Shown: positions 35,957 through 45,985, counted from the stretch's first letter. The stretch: 64,000 bases of DNA from an uncultured Planctomycetaceae bacterium (GCA_943787265.1 CALSLT010000037.1:106364-170363), one strand, 5' to 3'. Translations and numbers: made by a program. Notes: generated by a model from the sequence alone, not told the origin.

Positions 35957-37060
35957 ATGATTGACCTGTCTTCTGTTCAGGACGTCTGTCTTCGTCCGTT
36001 CAATCTTCGACGCAAAGCCGGGTTGATCGGTGTCGACGTCGGATCACGAATGATCAAGCTCGCCCAGTTCACTCGCACGGCAACAACGACGAAGTTGACT
36101 GCACTGAGGCTGGTTCCGGTGACTTCCGGTCGAGAACTAACCGCCGATGGAATTGAAGCCGGCGGAATCGGTGAGTCGCTCGACGGCCTCGCAGTTCGCA
36201 AACTCGGCTTCAAGGGCCGTCGCGCAGCGTGTGCACTTCCAACTTCGATTGCAGAGCCTCGCAGTCTTCAGCTTCCACGAGCGTCGGAGGACGAACTTCG
36301 TCAGATGGTCGAAAGTGAGTTGAAGGTTGATTCGGCGACTGGGGACACTGCCGTAGTAGATTTCTGGTCGCCGGACGAAGTCGGTGGCGAAGAAGAAATG
36401 AACAAGGTCTCCGCACTCGCTGTGCGACAAAGCGTGGCTGCACGTTGTGCCGAAGATTTGCTGGCAAGGCGACTGCAGTGCGAATTCCTCGATGGAATTC
36501 CTTTCGCAATGGCTCGTGCAGTCAGTTTTGTGGACGAAGCTCGAAATGAACCCGTTGCCGCTCTTGACTGGGGACACGGCTCACCGTTGTTGACCGTTTC
36601 CGTAAATGGCGAGCCGCGTTTTACTCGAGTACTGCGAGGTTGCGGATTCACTAGCGTCGAACAGGCTGCCCAGAAGGCACTGGGAACCGATTGGTTACAG
36701 ACTGCTCGACTGCTGACTGCCTGCGGACTTTCGCACGATCAGACAGCTCACTCTCATGCCGCGGCGGTTGCGTTACGCAGAACATTGACTCCAGAAGTCG
36801 ATCGCCTGGCAGAACAGATACGGCGAACAATTTCTTTCCTCGGCGTCCAACATCGAGCGATCCAGCCCAAACGACTTTGGGTGTTCGGTGGTGGAGGCAC
36901 GATTGGCGGCATTGGTGAAGCATTGTCGGGGCGTTTGAATCTGGACTGCCAATGCTGGGGGCTACGTCCCAATCAGGTCGGCCGTCGCCTCGGAACTCTT
37001 ACGCACATGTCTCTGTTTGGAGTTGCAGCGGGGCTCTCGCTGCTGATGGATCAGTCATGA
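35957..37060 (+). CDS. pilM: PilM-like (GspL cytoplasmic domain-like) assembly protein
   Basis: The 367-residue protein has an actin-like fold: phosphate-1 motif LIGVDVGSRMIKLAQF, phosphate-2 AALDWGHGSPLLTVS and adenosine motif VFGGGGTIGGIG. In type IV pili PilM is cytoplasmic and binds the PilN tail; in T2SS the equivalent is the GspL cytoplasmic half. The start is the ATG at 35957, eight bases after an AGGAG site; an upstream in-frame ATG at 35915 lies inside gspF. The next gene overlaps by four bases. Confidence 0.88.
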   Translation: MIDLSSVQDVCLRPFNLRRKAGLIGVDVGSRMIKLAQFTRTATTTKLTALRLVPVTSGRELTADGIEAGGIGESLDGLAVRKLGFKGRRAACALPTSIAEPRSLQLPRASEDELRQMVESELKVDSATGDTAVVDFWSPDEVGGEEEMNKVSALAVRQSVAARCAEDLLARRLQCEFLDGIPFAMARAVSFVDEARNEPVAALDWGHGSPLLTVSVNGEPRFTRVLRGCGFTSVEQAAQKALGTDWLQTARLLTACGLSHDQTAHSHAAAVALRRTLTPEVDRLAEQIRRTISFLGVQHRAIQPKRLWVFGGGGTIGGIGEALSGRLNLDCQCWGLRPNQVGRRLGTLTHMSLFGVAAGLSLLMDQS

Positions 37061-37656
37061 AATCAAACATCAACATCCTGCCGCTACAGTTTCGGAAGAA
37101 GCTGCTCGTTCGTCAGATCATGCCCTGCTGGGCGTGCGTCTGGTTGGGCGTCGTCGTACTGGCCGCCACCGTCTGCTGGCAGGCAGAAGCGTCACTGGAA
37201 GACGCAGAAGCAGCGTTCGCGATTGTCGATGATCGAGCTGCGCCACTCCGTCAGATTGTCCAACACAATCAAAAAGCGACTGAGAAGTTGCAAGTTGCCG
37301 ATCAACGTCAGTTGTTGGTGGACTGTTTGAAGGCCGCCGACCGGCCTTTGCAGCTTGTCGGCCTTATCAGTTCAACGGCCAACACAAACGATGGCTCGAT
37401 TCAGATTCAAAGCTTTCAACTGACGCAGGGTGAAGAACCAACTAACGGGGCTTCGGTGCCGACCGCTGAAAACGATACGCCGCGTCGTATGAAACTTGGT
37501 TTGCAAGGATACGCCATTGACGACCTCGCACTTTCGAGGTTCGTTTCACAGTTGCGAGCGACAGGCGTTTTTGAATCTGTTGAGCTGCAGACTTCGAGCA
37601 ACGTTCAGCTCGCGGCTGGTAACGCTCGTCAGTACGTCGTCGAGTGTCAGTATTGA
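37057..37656 (+). CDS. pilN: PilN-like inner-membrane assembly protein
   Basis: The 199-residue protein has a short cytoplasmic N-terminus SNINILPLQFRKK, the PilM-binding INLLP-type motif. One membrane helix follows (about 20-42), then a coiled coil and a small ferredoxin-like periplasmic domain. An in-frame extension upstream (to 36952) overlaps pilM and is rejected in favour of the ATG at 37057, which overlaps the pilM stop as ATGA. Sequence similarity in this family is weak; position between pilM and pilO gives most of the confidence. Confidence 0.8.
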   Translation: MKSNINILPLQFRKKLLVRQIMPCWACVWLGVVVLAATVCWQAEASLEDAEAAFAIVDDRAAPLRQIVQHNQKATEKLQVADQRQLLVDCLKAADRPLQLVGLISSTANTNDGSIQIQSFQLTQGEEPTNGASVPTAENDTPRRMKLGLQGYAIDDLALSRFVSQLRATGVFESVELQTSSNVQLAAGNARQYVVECQY

Positions 37657-37682
37657 GCCAGTGATCTGAGTGAAGGTTTGCC

Positions 37683-38297
37683 ATGAGCGATCAATCATCC
37701 ACTGATAGCACTCTGCGAAAACTGAGGATCATGTTGCACCTCGCGTGCTTCGCCGTAGCCGTGGGGATTCTGCTCGTCGCAGGTGTTGCCATTTACAAGC
37801 CGGTTTACGCCGAAGAAACCCGGGTTCGCAATGTGACGACGTGGACTGAGAATTTCCTGAGTCGCAAAGACGAATTCAAAAAAGATTCGACCGCGCTGAG
37901 ACTGCGGCAGACGGAGTCTGAGGTTCTATTCGCAGAAGCGATGACAAGGATTCCGGAGACAGCACAGAAGACCGAGTTTCTTGCACAGCTTTCACAACTG
38001 GCAACAGCAACGGAACTGAAGATTCATGAGTTTCGCCCTGGCGACGAGGTCGATCGAAAGACCCATCGCGAGTTGTCCATTCATTTGACGGGCGAAGCGT
38101 CGTACTCATCACTCTGCCGATTTCTGGCTGGTTTAGAGAAGGTCGAACGACTGACTCAGCTAACGGCTTTGCAGGTCAACGGCGGCTACGGCGAAACCGA
38201 CACTTACCCTGTCAGCATGACGGTGAATATTTTCTTCGCGCCGCTCGCGGTCACTTCAGATTCGACAGGAGAAGGCGATGAACCTGCAAGCAGTTAG
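37683..38297 (+). CDS. pilO: PilO/GspM-like inner-membrane assembly protein
   Basis: The 204-residue protein has one membrane helix (about 15-38), a coiled-coil segment (VRNVTTWTENFLSRKDEFKKDS) and a periplasmic domain with FLAQLSQLATATELKIHEFRPG. The later LTGEASYSSLCRFLAGLEKVERLTQLTAL is the conserved PilO pattern, a ferredoxin-like fold that pairs with PilN. It overlaps the following pilP-like gene by 20 bases. Confidence 0.86.
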   Translation: MSDQSSTDSTLRKLRIMLHLACFAVAVGILLVAGVAIYKPVYAEETRVRNVTTWTENFLSRKDEFKKDSTALRLRQTESEVLFAEAMTRIPETAQKTEFLAQLSQLATATELKIHEFRPGDEVDRKTHRELSIHLTGEASYSSLCRFLAGLEKVERLTQLTALQVNGGYGETDTYPVSMTVNIFFAPLAVTSDSTGEGDEPASS

Positions 38298-38815
38298 TGC
38301 GTCGGTAAAAACTGACAAACGAAAAATCGCTCTGATTCCGATTCTGGCCGGCATGTTGATTTGGAACCTGACCGGAACCAGCAATGACCGAGGCAGCGTA
38401 TCCGGCGATGTCACGGTCAGCGCAGAGCAGAAACTTACCGAAGCCGAGAGCCTCATCCGGCAATTGGAACGGAACCGCCAACACGTGTCCCAGAAAAACT
38501 GGCCAGCATTGGAGCTCGGCGACATCGTGGACTTTGACCCGTTTTCGCTTGTTGGCACTCTGGCTGAACGATCTGGAGTCATTCCGGACGCTGACGTGCT
38601 CGCCGCGCAGGCGACAACGGCGGATGGAGACGTAAGCGACACACCCCGAGCCAGAAGAGCCCGGTGCGAATCCAGTTCGTGCGGTGGCAATTGGCAAAAA
38701 CGGGGCGGCAGCATTAGTCGACTCACGCATTGTGCGAGTCGGTGATGAACTGGAAGCCGGAATTCGCGTCGTGGCCATAGAGAGAAATGCCATCGTTGTT
38801 GAGGTGGTAAAATAG
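38278..38815 (+). CDS. pilP: PilP/GspC-like protein, interrupted by a +1 frame break
   Basis: The first 123 codons have a membrane helix (about 18-33) and a linker with DIVDFDPFSL, as in GspC/PilP. After DGDVSDTP the reading frame turns into unlikely Arg/Ser/Cys-rich sequence and ends at 38745. One frame over, the sequence continues PEPEEPGANPVRAVAIGK, then VDSRIVRVGDELEAGIRVV and ends at TAG 38815: the expected PilP/GspC homology region. The break is at a CCCC tract, 38644-38647, where the zero frame reads ACA CCC CGA; dropping one C restores about 178 residues. It could be a true mutation, a sequencing error, or +1 recoding after CCC. Confidence 0.8.
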
Positions 38816-39056
38816 GCCAACTCTACCGGTCGAGCTGACTACGGTAGACGAAACTGCGTCAAGACGAGGCACTCGATGCTGTTGCCGTCCCGACAATCCG
38901 TACGTCCGGCACGAGTCCGGTGAGAACACGTTTGCCGGCAAGGACGAGCGGCACGAATTGCTCCGAAAATGACGATCCTTGAGCGTAAACCCTCACGGGC
39001 CATACGTAAGGAAAACTTCAGTCCAATCGTCGGACTGACGACTTCGGAGCGACAGG
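38816..39056. other. Intergenic gap before the secretin gene
   Basis: These 241 bp lie within the machine operon. I see no convincing ORF, repeat or hairpin. A GGAG at about 39045-39048 precedes the secretin start by a usual distance. Confidence 0.4.
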
Positions 39057-41286
39057 ATGCAATGCCCGGCACGGATGTCCAGACGCTGGCTTAATGCCAT
39101 CAGCCTGTGCGCGCTCGCATCGTGTCTGCTTGGCTGGACTGATTCGTCAAGCAACGCCGCAGATAAGCTAGTGTCGGCATCGGCAGGGCCGCGTGTTCCG
39201 CAACACGTCCGTAAAGTACCTCAACCTGCAACCGGATTTCTGTCACGAACCAAGTCCGCGTTCGCTGGCTTTGCTGATAAGCTGTCGGCGCCAAGGGATA
39301 ATGCGTCAAACGAACGGCGACCGGTCCGCGTGGCCAAATCGCCTTTACGCTCAAAAAACGACCACAAACTATCCAGTCCGTTTCAACGCATCCGCGAATC
39401 CCTCACCAACCGCAGCCGACAATCGCAAACGGTTGGAGTTGCCAGGGGCGAAACACCAGCCGCAAAGGTCAGTCATCCACCTCAGGAAATACCTGTTTTT
39501 GACCGTGTGGTTCCTCCGTTCGAACAGCCAAGTGAATTCGTGACTGATGGCACGGACGATTCGGTCATCAAGTTAGATGGACCAGCTTCCCAGGCGTGGT
39601 ATCCGCAAGCGACTACCAGCAGCGAAGCTAAGCCGGGGCGTGTCGCCATTGGCGATCTGAATACCGCACAGAATACCAATCCCGGCCGAGTGCTCGTCGG
39701 TGAACTGCCACAACAGTCGCGTAGACCATCCGGGAGAGTCAGCGTTGGAAGGCTTGGTAATAATACTCAGTCCGCCGGACGAGTTTCGATTCAGCGACTG
39801 GCAGGTGACGACGCGTTCGACCGGGGACGGCCGAAGCAAATTCGCATTCCCATAAACGATGCTGCCGGAAATTTTTCGGTTGGCGGCAACAGTGACCGAA
39901 TCTCTCTCAGTGTTCGCGAGGCGCCGCTGAGCGAAGTCCTTGGACTTGTCGCGGAACAGCATGGGCTGAACATCGTCACTGCCTCGTCAGTAACTGGGAC
40001 AATTTCAGTCAGTCTCGCAGAAGTTGGTCTCGAAGACGCCCTGGACGCAATTCTGACCGTCAATGGCTACACATGGGTGCGACAAAAGAACATTATTCTT
40101 GTGTCGAAGCTTGATCAGAAATCACCGGTTTCGCACGTCGCTCAAGGCCGATTGATGCGTGTCTTCTCACTGACCTACGTCGCCGCCGTTGACATCGACG
40201 CTGTTGTTCAAGGATTGTTATCTCCGGTTGGCAAGTCGTTCGTGACGACGCAAAGCGCTCAGGATAAGCGAAAGACACAGGAGCAAATCGTCGTTGAAGA
40301 TTTGCCACAATACATTTCGCGAGTTGAGTCCTACATCGCTCAAGCGGACCAGCCGCCGCGGCAGGTGCTGATCGAAGCTCACATCCTACGGGTCGATCTT
40401 GGTGACAACCTTCGGCACGGAGTTGACCTTCAGGGGCTTGCTCGACTTTCCGGCGCAAGGATTACCCTACGGTCAACCGGGTTCGCGAACCCGGCCGCAA
40501 GTCCAGCGTTTCTTTTTGGAGTCGACGGCACCGATCTGGATACACTGATCGAAGCGTTACAGACAACGACGGACGCCAAGACGCTGGCCTCTCCGAAAGT
40601 GCTCGCCGTCAATGGTCAGGAAGCACGGATTCAAGTCGGCGAACGATTGGGCTACCTCGTTACAACGACCACGCAGACAAGCACGCTGCAGAACGTCAAC
40701 TTCCTGGATACGGGCATCGTGCTGACTGTCACGCCCGGTCATTGCCGACACTGGGCAGATTCTGATGAACATCGTCCCGAAAATCTCGACGGGGCGAGTG
40801 AACCCCGACACTGGCCTGCCTGAAGAAGAAACGACGGATGTGCAAACAACGGTCATGCTGCATGATGGTCAGGCCATGATCATTGGCGGACTCATCACGG
40901 AAACCGACATCGACCTGCAGTCGAAGATTCCAATTGCCGGCGATCTGTGGGGAGTCGGGAAGCTCTTCCAGCGTCGCGTGCAGACGACTGAGCGAAGTGA
41001 GATCATTATCGCCCTGATTCCGCGGATCGTTCCATACGAGCCGGTCTATGATGCAAAGAACGAATGTGACCTTCATCGAGCCACTTCGCCACTCACGCAG
41101 TGGCCACTTCAAGAAGCCGCACGAGATGCCGAACCGTCACTTCCTGACGCATCGAGGCTTCCACGGAAACCGCGCTGGGACCGAATTCTGGACGTGCAGG
41201 ACAACCTCCAGCAGGAAAATCCTCGACCGTCCGAGTATTTCTTCCCGAGCCGCCAGGACGCGTGGTACTACGAAGGGGACGAGTAA
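39057..41286 (+). CDS. gspD: GspD/PilQ family secretin, interrupted by a +1 frame break
   Basis: The outer-membrane secretin has a signal peptide (about 1-33) and a low-complexity linker (about 60-290) containing four GRV-x-[IV]-x-x-L motifs. An STN/N0-like domain (about 295-375) and an N1 domain (about 380-455) follow, then the secretin core with ASPKVLAVNGQEARIQVGER and VNFLDTGIVLTVTP. Right after VTP the frame is lost and ends at 40823. One frame over it resumes as VIADTGQILMNIVPKIS, then TGLPEEETTDVQTTVMLHDGQAMIIGGL, and ends at 41286. The break is at 40734-40738, where the zero frame reads ACG CCC GGT. Repaired length is about 742 residues. It is the last recognisable gene of the operon. 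Confidence 0.9.
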
Positions 41287-41341
41287 CTTTCTACTGGTAT
41301 CAGGCAACTTCGTTGTCCTGACCAGATGGAGCACCCTTCAA

Positions 41342-41512
41342 ATGCCGAACAGCCTGCCATTGCCTCCGGAACTGAACATCCTGCTGGAAAAACGCGACGA
41401 GTCAGATCGTCGGGAAGATGATCGGCGTCAGGAACAAGTCGCTGTCGAAAACGACCAACGGGGAAGGGCACCTCGCCGTCAACGAAAACGCCGAAGTGAT
41501 GACAGGCAATAA
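41342..41512 (+). CDS. Small highly charged protein, unknown
   Basis: This 56-residue ORF begins MPNSLPLPPELNILLEK and then becomes almost entirely charged (Arg, Asp, Glu, Gln). It starts 55 bp after gspD on the same strand and has no membrane segment or known motif. Its position suggests a small accessory operon member, but it could be a chance ORF. The tail overlaps no other gene. Confidence 0.42.
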   Translation: MPNSLPLPPELNILLEKRDESDRREDDRRQEQVAVENDQRGRAPRRQRKRRSDDRQ

Positions 41513-41642
41513 GGGGCTCGCTGGCTTATAAGTGAGGCTGCCGTTCCGTGCGTCGCCGACTTTGAACGGTTGCTTGCGGCTTCCGGTCAACAGGTCGGGA
41601 TCGCACGAGACGTTGCCCCTTGGAACGCGGCCATCGATGTTG

Positions 41643-43910
41643 TCAGGCGTGATCCTGTGACGGACGTTTGCCCTTGCGAAACTTTCGTTTTGCACCCGGG
41701 TGAGCTCCTTTGCTTCGAGCTGGCCCGCGGTTCCCAGCTTGGCGAGGGCGTTCGCTGCTGAACTTCTTCGCGTGAGGTGGCCGTGAGTCCGATGATTCGC
41801 CTCGGTCGTCGTTGGCTAAGGTCATTTCCATCGGTTTACCCGCGACTCGGGTACGCTTCAGCGTGTGGAAAATCTCGGTCGGCATACCTTCGGGAAGATC
41901 GACCGTCGCGTACGAATCGTGAATCTTGATCGGACCGATGTACTCGCCACCGATGTTTCCTTCGTTGGCGATCGCTCCGACGATATTTCCGACTTTAACT
42001 CCGTCGTCCCAACCGACGGCGATGCGGTAGCGATCCTTCCCTTGTTCGGGGGGACCGAGTTGACGATTGTCGCTGCGTCCTCGTGGGGCGTCTCCGCCGG
42101 GGCGTTGTGAAAATTTTCCGCGATTGCCATTGCCGCGTTCGCCACGATTGTCGCGGCGGTCGTTCCGGTCGAACTCTTTGCGGGGTGCTCGGTCCTTCGC
42201 CAGAAACGGCCGGCCGTTCTGTCCGATCTGTGCCAGAGCGGCGGCGATGGTGACCAGAGGTGTTTCCGATTCTTCGGAAAACTTTGTGATCATTTCTTCG
42301 AAGAATTTCAGATCGTCGCCCGCGGCCGAAGCAGCATCCGAAATCTTCTGTGTGAATCGTTTGATTCGAATTGCGTTAATGTCGTCGGCGGTTGGTGGTT
42401 GGACGATTTCGATGGTCTGCTTCGTCATCCGCTCGATGAAACGGAGCTTTCCACGTTGCGAGTTTGTCAGGAAGATAAACGCTTCTCCCGTCCGCCCGGC
42501 TCGTCCCGTTCGCCCGATTCGATGGATGTAGGATTCGTTATCTTGCGGAACGTCGTAGTTAATGACGTGGCTGATCCGAGTGACATCCAGACCTCGCGCG
42601 GCCACATCGGTTGCGACGAGAATGTCGAGTGTTCCTGCCTTGAGCTGTTCAATCGTTCGTTCGCGAGTTTTCTGAGGCATGTCGCCATTCAGCGCGATGG
42701 CTTTCAGGCCTTCTCGATTCAACTGCTCGGCGATAGTGACCGTCATGTCCTTAGTATTCGAAAAGATGATCACGCCGTCTGTGGTTTCGACATCAAGCAG
42801 GCGTTTGAGGACGTCGATCTTTTCTCGCGGGTGCAGAATCAAAGCTCGCTGCCGAATTGAATCAGCAGTCATCGTCTTCGCCTTGATGGTGATCCGGGCC
42901 GGATCGTTCAAGTACTGCTGAGCGATCGTGCGGATCGGTGGAGGAAGGGTGGCGGAAAACAACGCGATCTGACGGCCGTCAGGTGACTGCTCAAGGACGA
43001 ACTTCACGTCGTCAAGGAAGCCCATATTGAGCATCTCGTCAGCTTCGTCGAGGACCAGACATTTGAGTTCGCTCAGATCCAGCGTGCCTCGTTTGATGTG
43101 GTCAATGACTCGTCCAGGCGTACCGACAACGACTTCGACGCCGCGTTGAAGCTGCCGAAACTGAGCGGAGTAATCGCTGCCACCGTAGATTGCGGTGACG
43201 GAGAACCGCGGTAAGCAGGTTCCATATGTGGAGAACGATTTGGCAACCTGAATCGCCAGCTCGCGCGTTGGAGCAAGAACCAGCACCTGCGGTTTCTTCT
43301 GACCAATTGTGATGCGGGATAGGATTGGCAGGGCAAACGCTGCGGTCTTACCCGTGCCCGTTTGCGACTGAGCGAGCACGTCACGCCCGGCAAGCATGTG
43401 CGGAATGATCTCGGCCTGAATAGCCGTTGGCTTTTCGTATCCGGATTTCAGTACTGCTTCGAGGACTTCCTGGCGAAGCGAAAGGTCAGCGAAGAGCGGC
43501 TCTTTCGGTCCGTCGGCTTCTGCTGGCGAGGCATCAGCAACCGCTTGAGCTGCCGGTGCAGCGTCGACGACAGCTTCGACTTTGGCTGGCGACGATTCGG
43601 GAGCGGCTCCGGTTTCCGCAGCCACCGCTGGCTGTGCGACCGATTCCGGTTGAGCCTCAACTGTCACTTCCGGAACAGCCTCTGAAGTCAAAACGGTCGC
43701 GGCGGGCTCGACAGCTACGGCATCGTCAGGAACGGATCCCGCAGCGATAGTGCTGTCCGACGTGGCGAGCAGTTGTTCGATCGGGTCAGACAGCGGAGCT
43801 GTCGCTGACATTTCGAACGTGTCGAATGATGAGGTGTCCAACGACTCTGCGGGAATTGGAGCGGTGTTGGCGTCAACGTTGGACGGATTCTTAGCGGCAT
43901 CTTCAGACAT
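41643..43910 (-). CDS. DEAD-box ATP-dependent RNA helicase (DeaD/CsdA-like)
   Basis: The 755-residue protein has an Ala/Pro/Glu-rich N-terminal extension of about 155 residues. All helicase motifs follow: Q motif GYEKPTAIQ, Walker A AQSQTGTGKT, PTRELAIQ, TPGR, DEAD, SAT, VATDVAARGLDV and HRIGRTGRAGR. After a basic RGG-like linker (RGERGNGNRGKFSQRPGG) comes a DbpA-type RNA-binding domain (YRIAVGWDDGVKVGNIVGAIANE), then a Lys/Arg-rich tail. It probably unwinds structured RNA in ribosome assembly, cold adaptation or mRNA decay. I prefer ATG 43910 (MSEDAA) with GGAAGAG in front of it over ATG 43940. Confidence 0.93.
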   Translation of the reverse strand: MSEDAAKNPSNVDANTAPIPAESLDTSSFDTFEMSATAPLSDPIEQLLATSDSTIAAGSVPDDAVAVEPAATVLTSEAVPEVTVEAQPESVAQPAVAAETGAAPESSPAKVEAVVDAAPAAQAVADASPAEADGPKEPLFADLSLRQEVLEAVLKSGYEKPTAIQAEIIPHMLAGRDVLAQSQTGTGKTAAFALPILSRITIGQKKPQVLVLAPTRELAIQVAKSFSTYGTCLPRFSVTAIYGGSDYSAQFRQLQRGVEVVVGTPGRVIDHIKRGTLDLSELKCLVLDEADEMLNMGFLDDVKFVLEQSPDGRQIALFSATLPPPIRTIAQQYLNDPARITIKAKTMTADSIRQRALILHPREKIDVLKRLLDVETTDGVIIFSNTKDMTVTIAEQLNREGLKAIALNGDMPQKTRERTIEQLKAGTLDILVATDVAARGLDVTRISHVINYDVPQDNESYIHRIGRTGRAGRTGEAFIFLTNSQRGKLRFIERMTKQTIEIVQPPTADDINAIRIKRFTQKISDAASAAGDDLKFFEEMITKFSEESETPLVTIAAALAQIGQNGRPFLAKDRAPRKEFDRNDRRDNRGERGNGNRGKFSQRPGGDAPRGRSDNRQLGPPEQGKDRYRIAVGWDDGVKVGNIVGAIANEGNIGGEYIGPIKIHDSYATVDLPEGMPTEIFHTLKRTRVAGKPMEMTLANDDRGESSDSRPPHAKKFSSERPRQAGNRGPARSKGAHPGAKRKFRKGKRPSQDHA

Positions 43911-44359
43911 CGAGACTCTTCCGATCGTAGTGGTCGCCACGGTCGCTAAACGGAACGGTCAAGCAACAGCAGCGCGTACGCGTGCGTCAAACAGTGAAAA
44001 AGTGATTGGGCGTGCGCATCTAATTACAAAAACACAGATGGCGACGCCGCTTCATTCACTGGACGCGCTCTCGAATTCCGGTGACTTGACCGGGGAGAAC
44101 ACTCAGAAGACCTGTCGCCTGAGAGCCGTTAAGGACTCGCGAACATGAATTCGCGACTTCCGATGCCGACCAACAAGGCCGTATCAATTCGAAGTTGTGC
44201 AGACTTCGAGGCTCAGACTGGGCGGCAACCTACACATAACTCGACGCCAATGCCACGCCCATCCACTCAAAAACGGACAATTTGTTGAATAGCTGACAGG
44301 TAATCTGGCCGTACGGTCACCTTAACCGTTAACCGAAAATAGCATCGGCCAATTCAGGT
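43911..44359. promoter_or_regulatory. Upstream region of the DEAD-box helicase gene
   Basis: This 449-bp gap lies between the helicase start and the end of the next minus-strand gene and should hold the helicase promoter and a long 5' leader. It contains a short palindrome around GCGCGTACGCG near 43974-43984 and a TCGCGAA/TTCGCGA inverted repeat around 44137-44156. No ORF or known riboswitch was recognised. Confidence 0.4.
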
Positions 44360-45819
44360 TCACGCGAAAATCTCATCGACAATGCGGACCTTCTCCACAC
44401 CGGTCAGCTTCTCTTTAAATCCGTGATGCTCGAAGAAGAGTTCTTCGTTGTGCAGGCCCAGAGCGTGCAGAATGGTAGCGTGCCAGTCGTTGACGCTGAC
44501 TCGATTTTCGGCAGCGTTCCAGCCGATTTCGTCGGTGTTTCCGTAGACCGTTCCGCCTTTGACACCCGCTCCGGCAAACCAGACTGAGAATCCTGGAGGG
44601 CCGTGGTCGCGTCCCGCCTTTTTGAGATCGTTGCCTTGCCGCATCTGAGCGATCGGCAAGCGTCCAAACTCTCCGCCCCACACAACGAGAACGTCGTCCA
44701 TCAGACCTCGTTGTTTAAGATCAGCCAGCAGGCCGGCAATCGGCAGGTCTGTCTTACCACAGATACTCGGAAGTGACGTGCCGATGTTGCTGTGGTTGTC
44801 CCACTGCTGACCGACCGTGAACAGTTGAACGAAACGGACTCCGCGTTCGACAAGTCTTCTGGCAAGCAGACATTGCCGACCGTACCCGTCAGTTTCCTTC
44901 TCGCCGATCCCGTATGCTTCGAGTGTCTCCGGCGTTTCCTGAGTGATATCAAGCGCGTCGCTGGCCGAAAGCTGCATTCGTGCGGCGAGTTCGTAGCTCG
45001 CGATCCGAGCATCCAGCTGCAGTTCGCCCGGACGCCTGGCTTTGTGCATGCGGTCAAGCCGTCCGAGCAGGTCGCGACTAAGCTTTTCAACAGACGACGG
45101 TTCGTCGGTCTCCGGTTTCAGATTCAGAATCGGCGTTCCTTGTGACCTCATCCGGGTTCCCTGATACAGCGGCGGGAGATATCCCGATTGCCAGTTCTGC
45201 CCTGAATTCGTCGGCAGTCTCCCTTCAGGAGAGTCCAGCACGACATAGGCGGGGAGATTCTGATTTTCACTGCCGAGTCCATAGGTCACCCACGAGCCCA
45301 ACGACGGGAGCCCCGGCATCAGCTTGCCTGATTGAATCTTGAACAACGCCGGCTCGTGGTTTTGATGCGTGTTGAACATCGAACGAACGACCGCGATATC
45401 GTCAACGTGTTTCGACAGATGCGGCAGCAACTCCGAAACGTAGGTTCCAGCCTGCCCGTGTTGAGCGAACTTGAACGGGCTGCGCATCAGACCGCCCGCC
45501 GCATCTGGCGACGAGAGGTCTTTGGCGATGTCCTTCAAAATGGACTTCCCATGATTCCGGTCCAGTTCTGGTTTTGGATCGAACAGGTCTACCTGCGAAG
45601 GGCCGCCCTGCATAAAGAGCTGGATAACGGCCTTCGCTCGCGGTTTGAAATGAGTCTTCTTCGGCGTCAGATCAAACGCTCGTCGCACCGGCTGCTGCGG
45701 TGCTCGCTGGCGGTGGCACGACTGCCGTACAAGTCCTGCGAAAACAAAGAAGCCAACGCGGCTCCCTGGAGCCCGTTGGCAACGCTGCCCATGAAAGTTC
45801 GGCGGTCAGGCTGTGACAT
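44360..45819 (-). CDS. DUF1501 family protein, with a frame break near the N-terminus
   Basis: The main open frame (44360-45688) holds the DUF1501 domain from KAVIQLFMQGGPSQVDLFDPKPELD to LDIT, GERGVRFVQLFTVGQQWD-type and the C-terminal HATILHALG segments. The true N-terminus lies in another frame starting at ATG 45819: MSQPDRRTFMGSVANGLQGAALASLFSQ, a Tat-like signal. The two frames meet around 45691-45703, where one base appears to be missing; adding one gives EHRQQPVRRAFDLTPKK. Repaired length is about 487 residues. It is paired with the PSD1 gene starting at 48946, upstream on the same strand. Confidence 0.85.
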
Positions 45820-45866
45820 AATTTACTTCCCGTCCGTTCGACTGAGTTTTGATCAGAGGCAGGTTC

Positions 45867-45942
45867 AAGCCACGGAGAGCACAGAGGCCTCAGAGAAATC
45901 CTCTCGTGAACAGCTCTGAAAACTCCGTGCTCTCTGTGGCTT
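45867..45942. repeat. Short-period palindrome (CCACGGAGAGCACAGAGG type)
   Basis: Arms 45867-45895 and 45914-45942 (29 bp each, about 24 matching) begin AAGCCACGGAGAGCACAGAG. Within each arm a CAC-rich unit recurs about every nine bases. It lies between the DUF1501 and PSD1 genes. Structure is like the elements at 57598-57676 and 58860-58942 although the unit sequence differs. Confidence 0.8.
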
Positions 45943-45985
45943 AATCCTTCGTAGCCATTTCATCGTTGATGATTCGAATCCGCCG

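Noticed and set aside
38839..39072. Small minus-strand ORF between pilP and gspD
   Set aside because: Low-complexity Arg/Cys-rich frame without a ribosome-binding site, inside a plus-strand operon.
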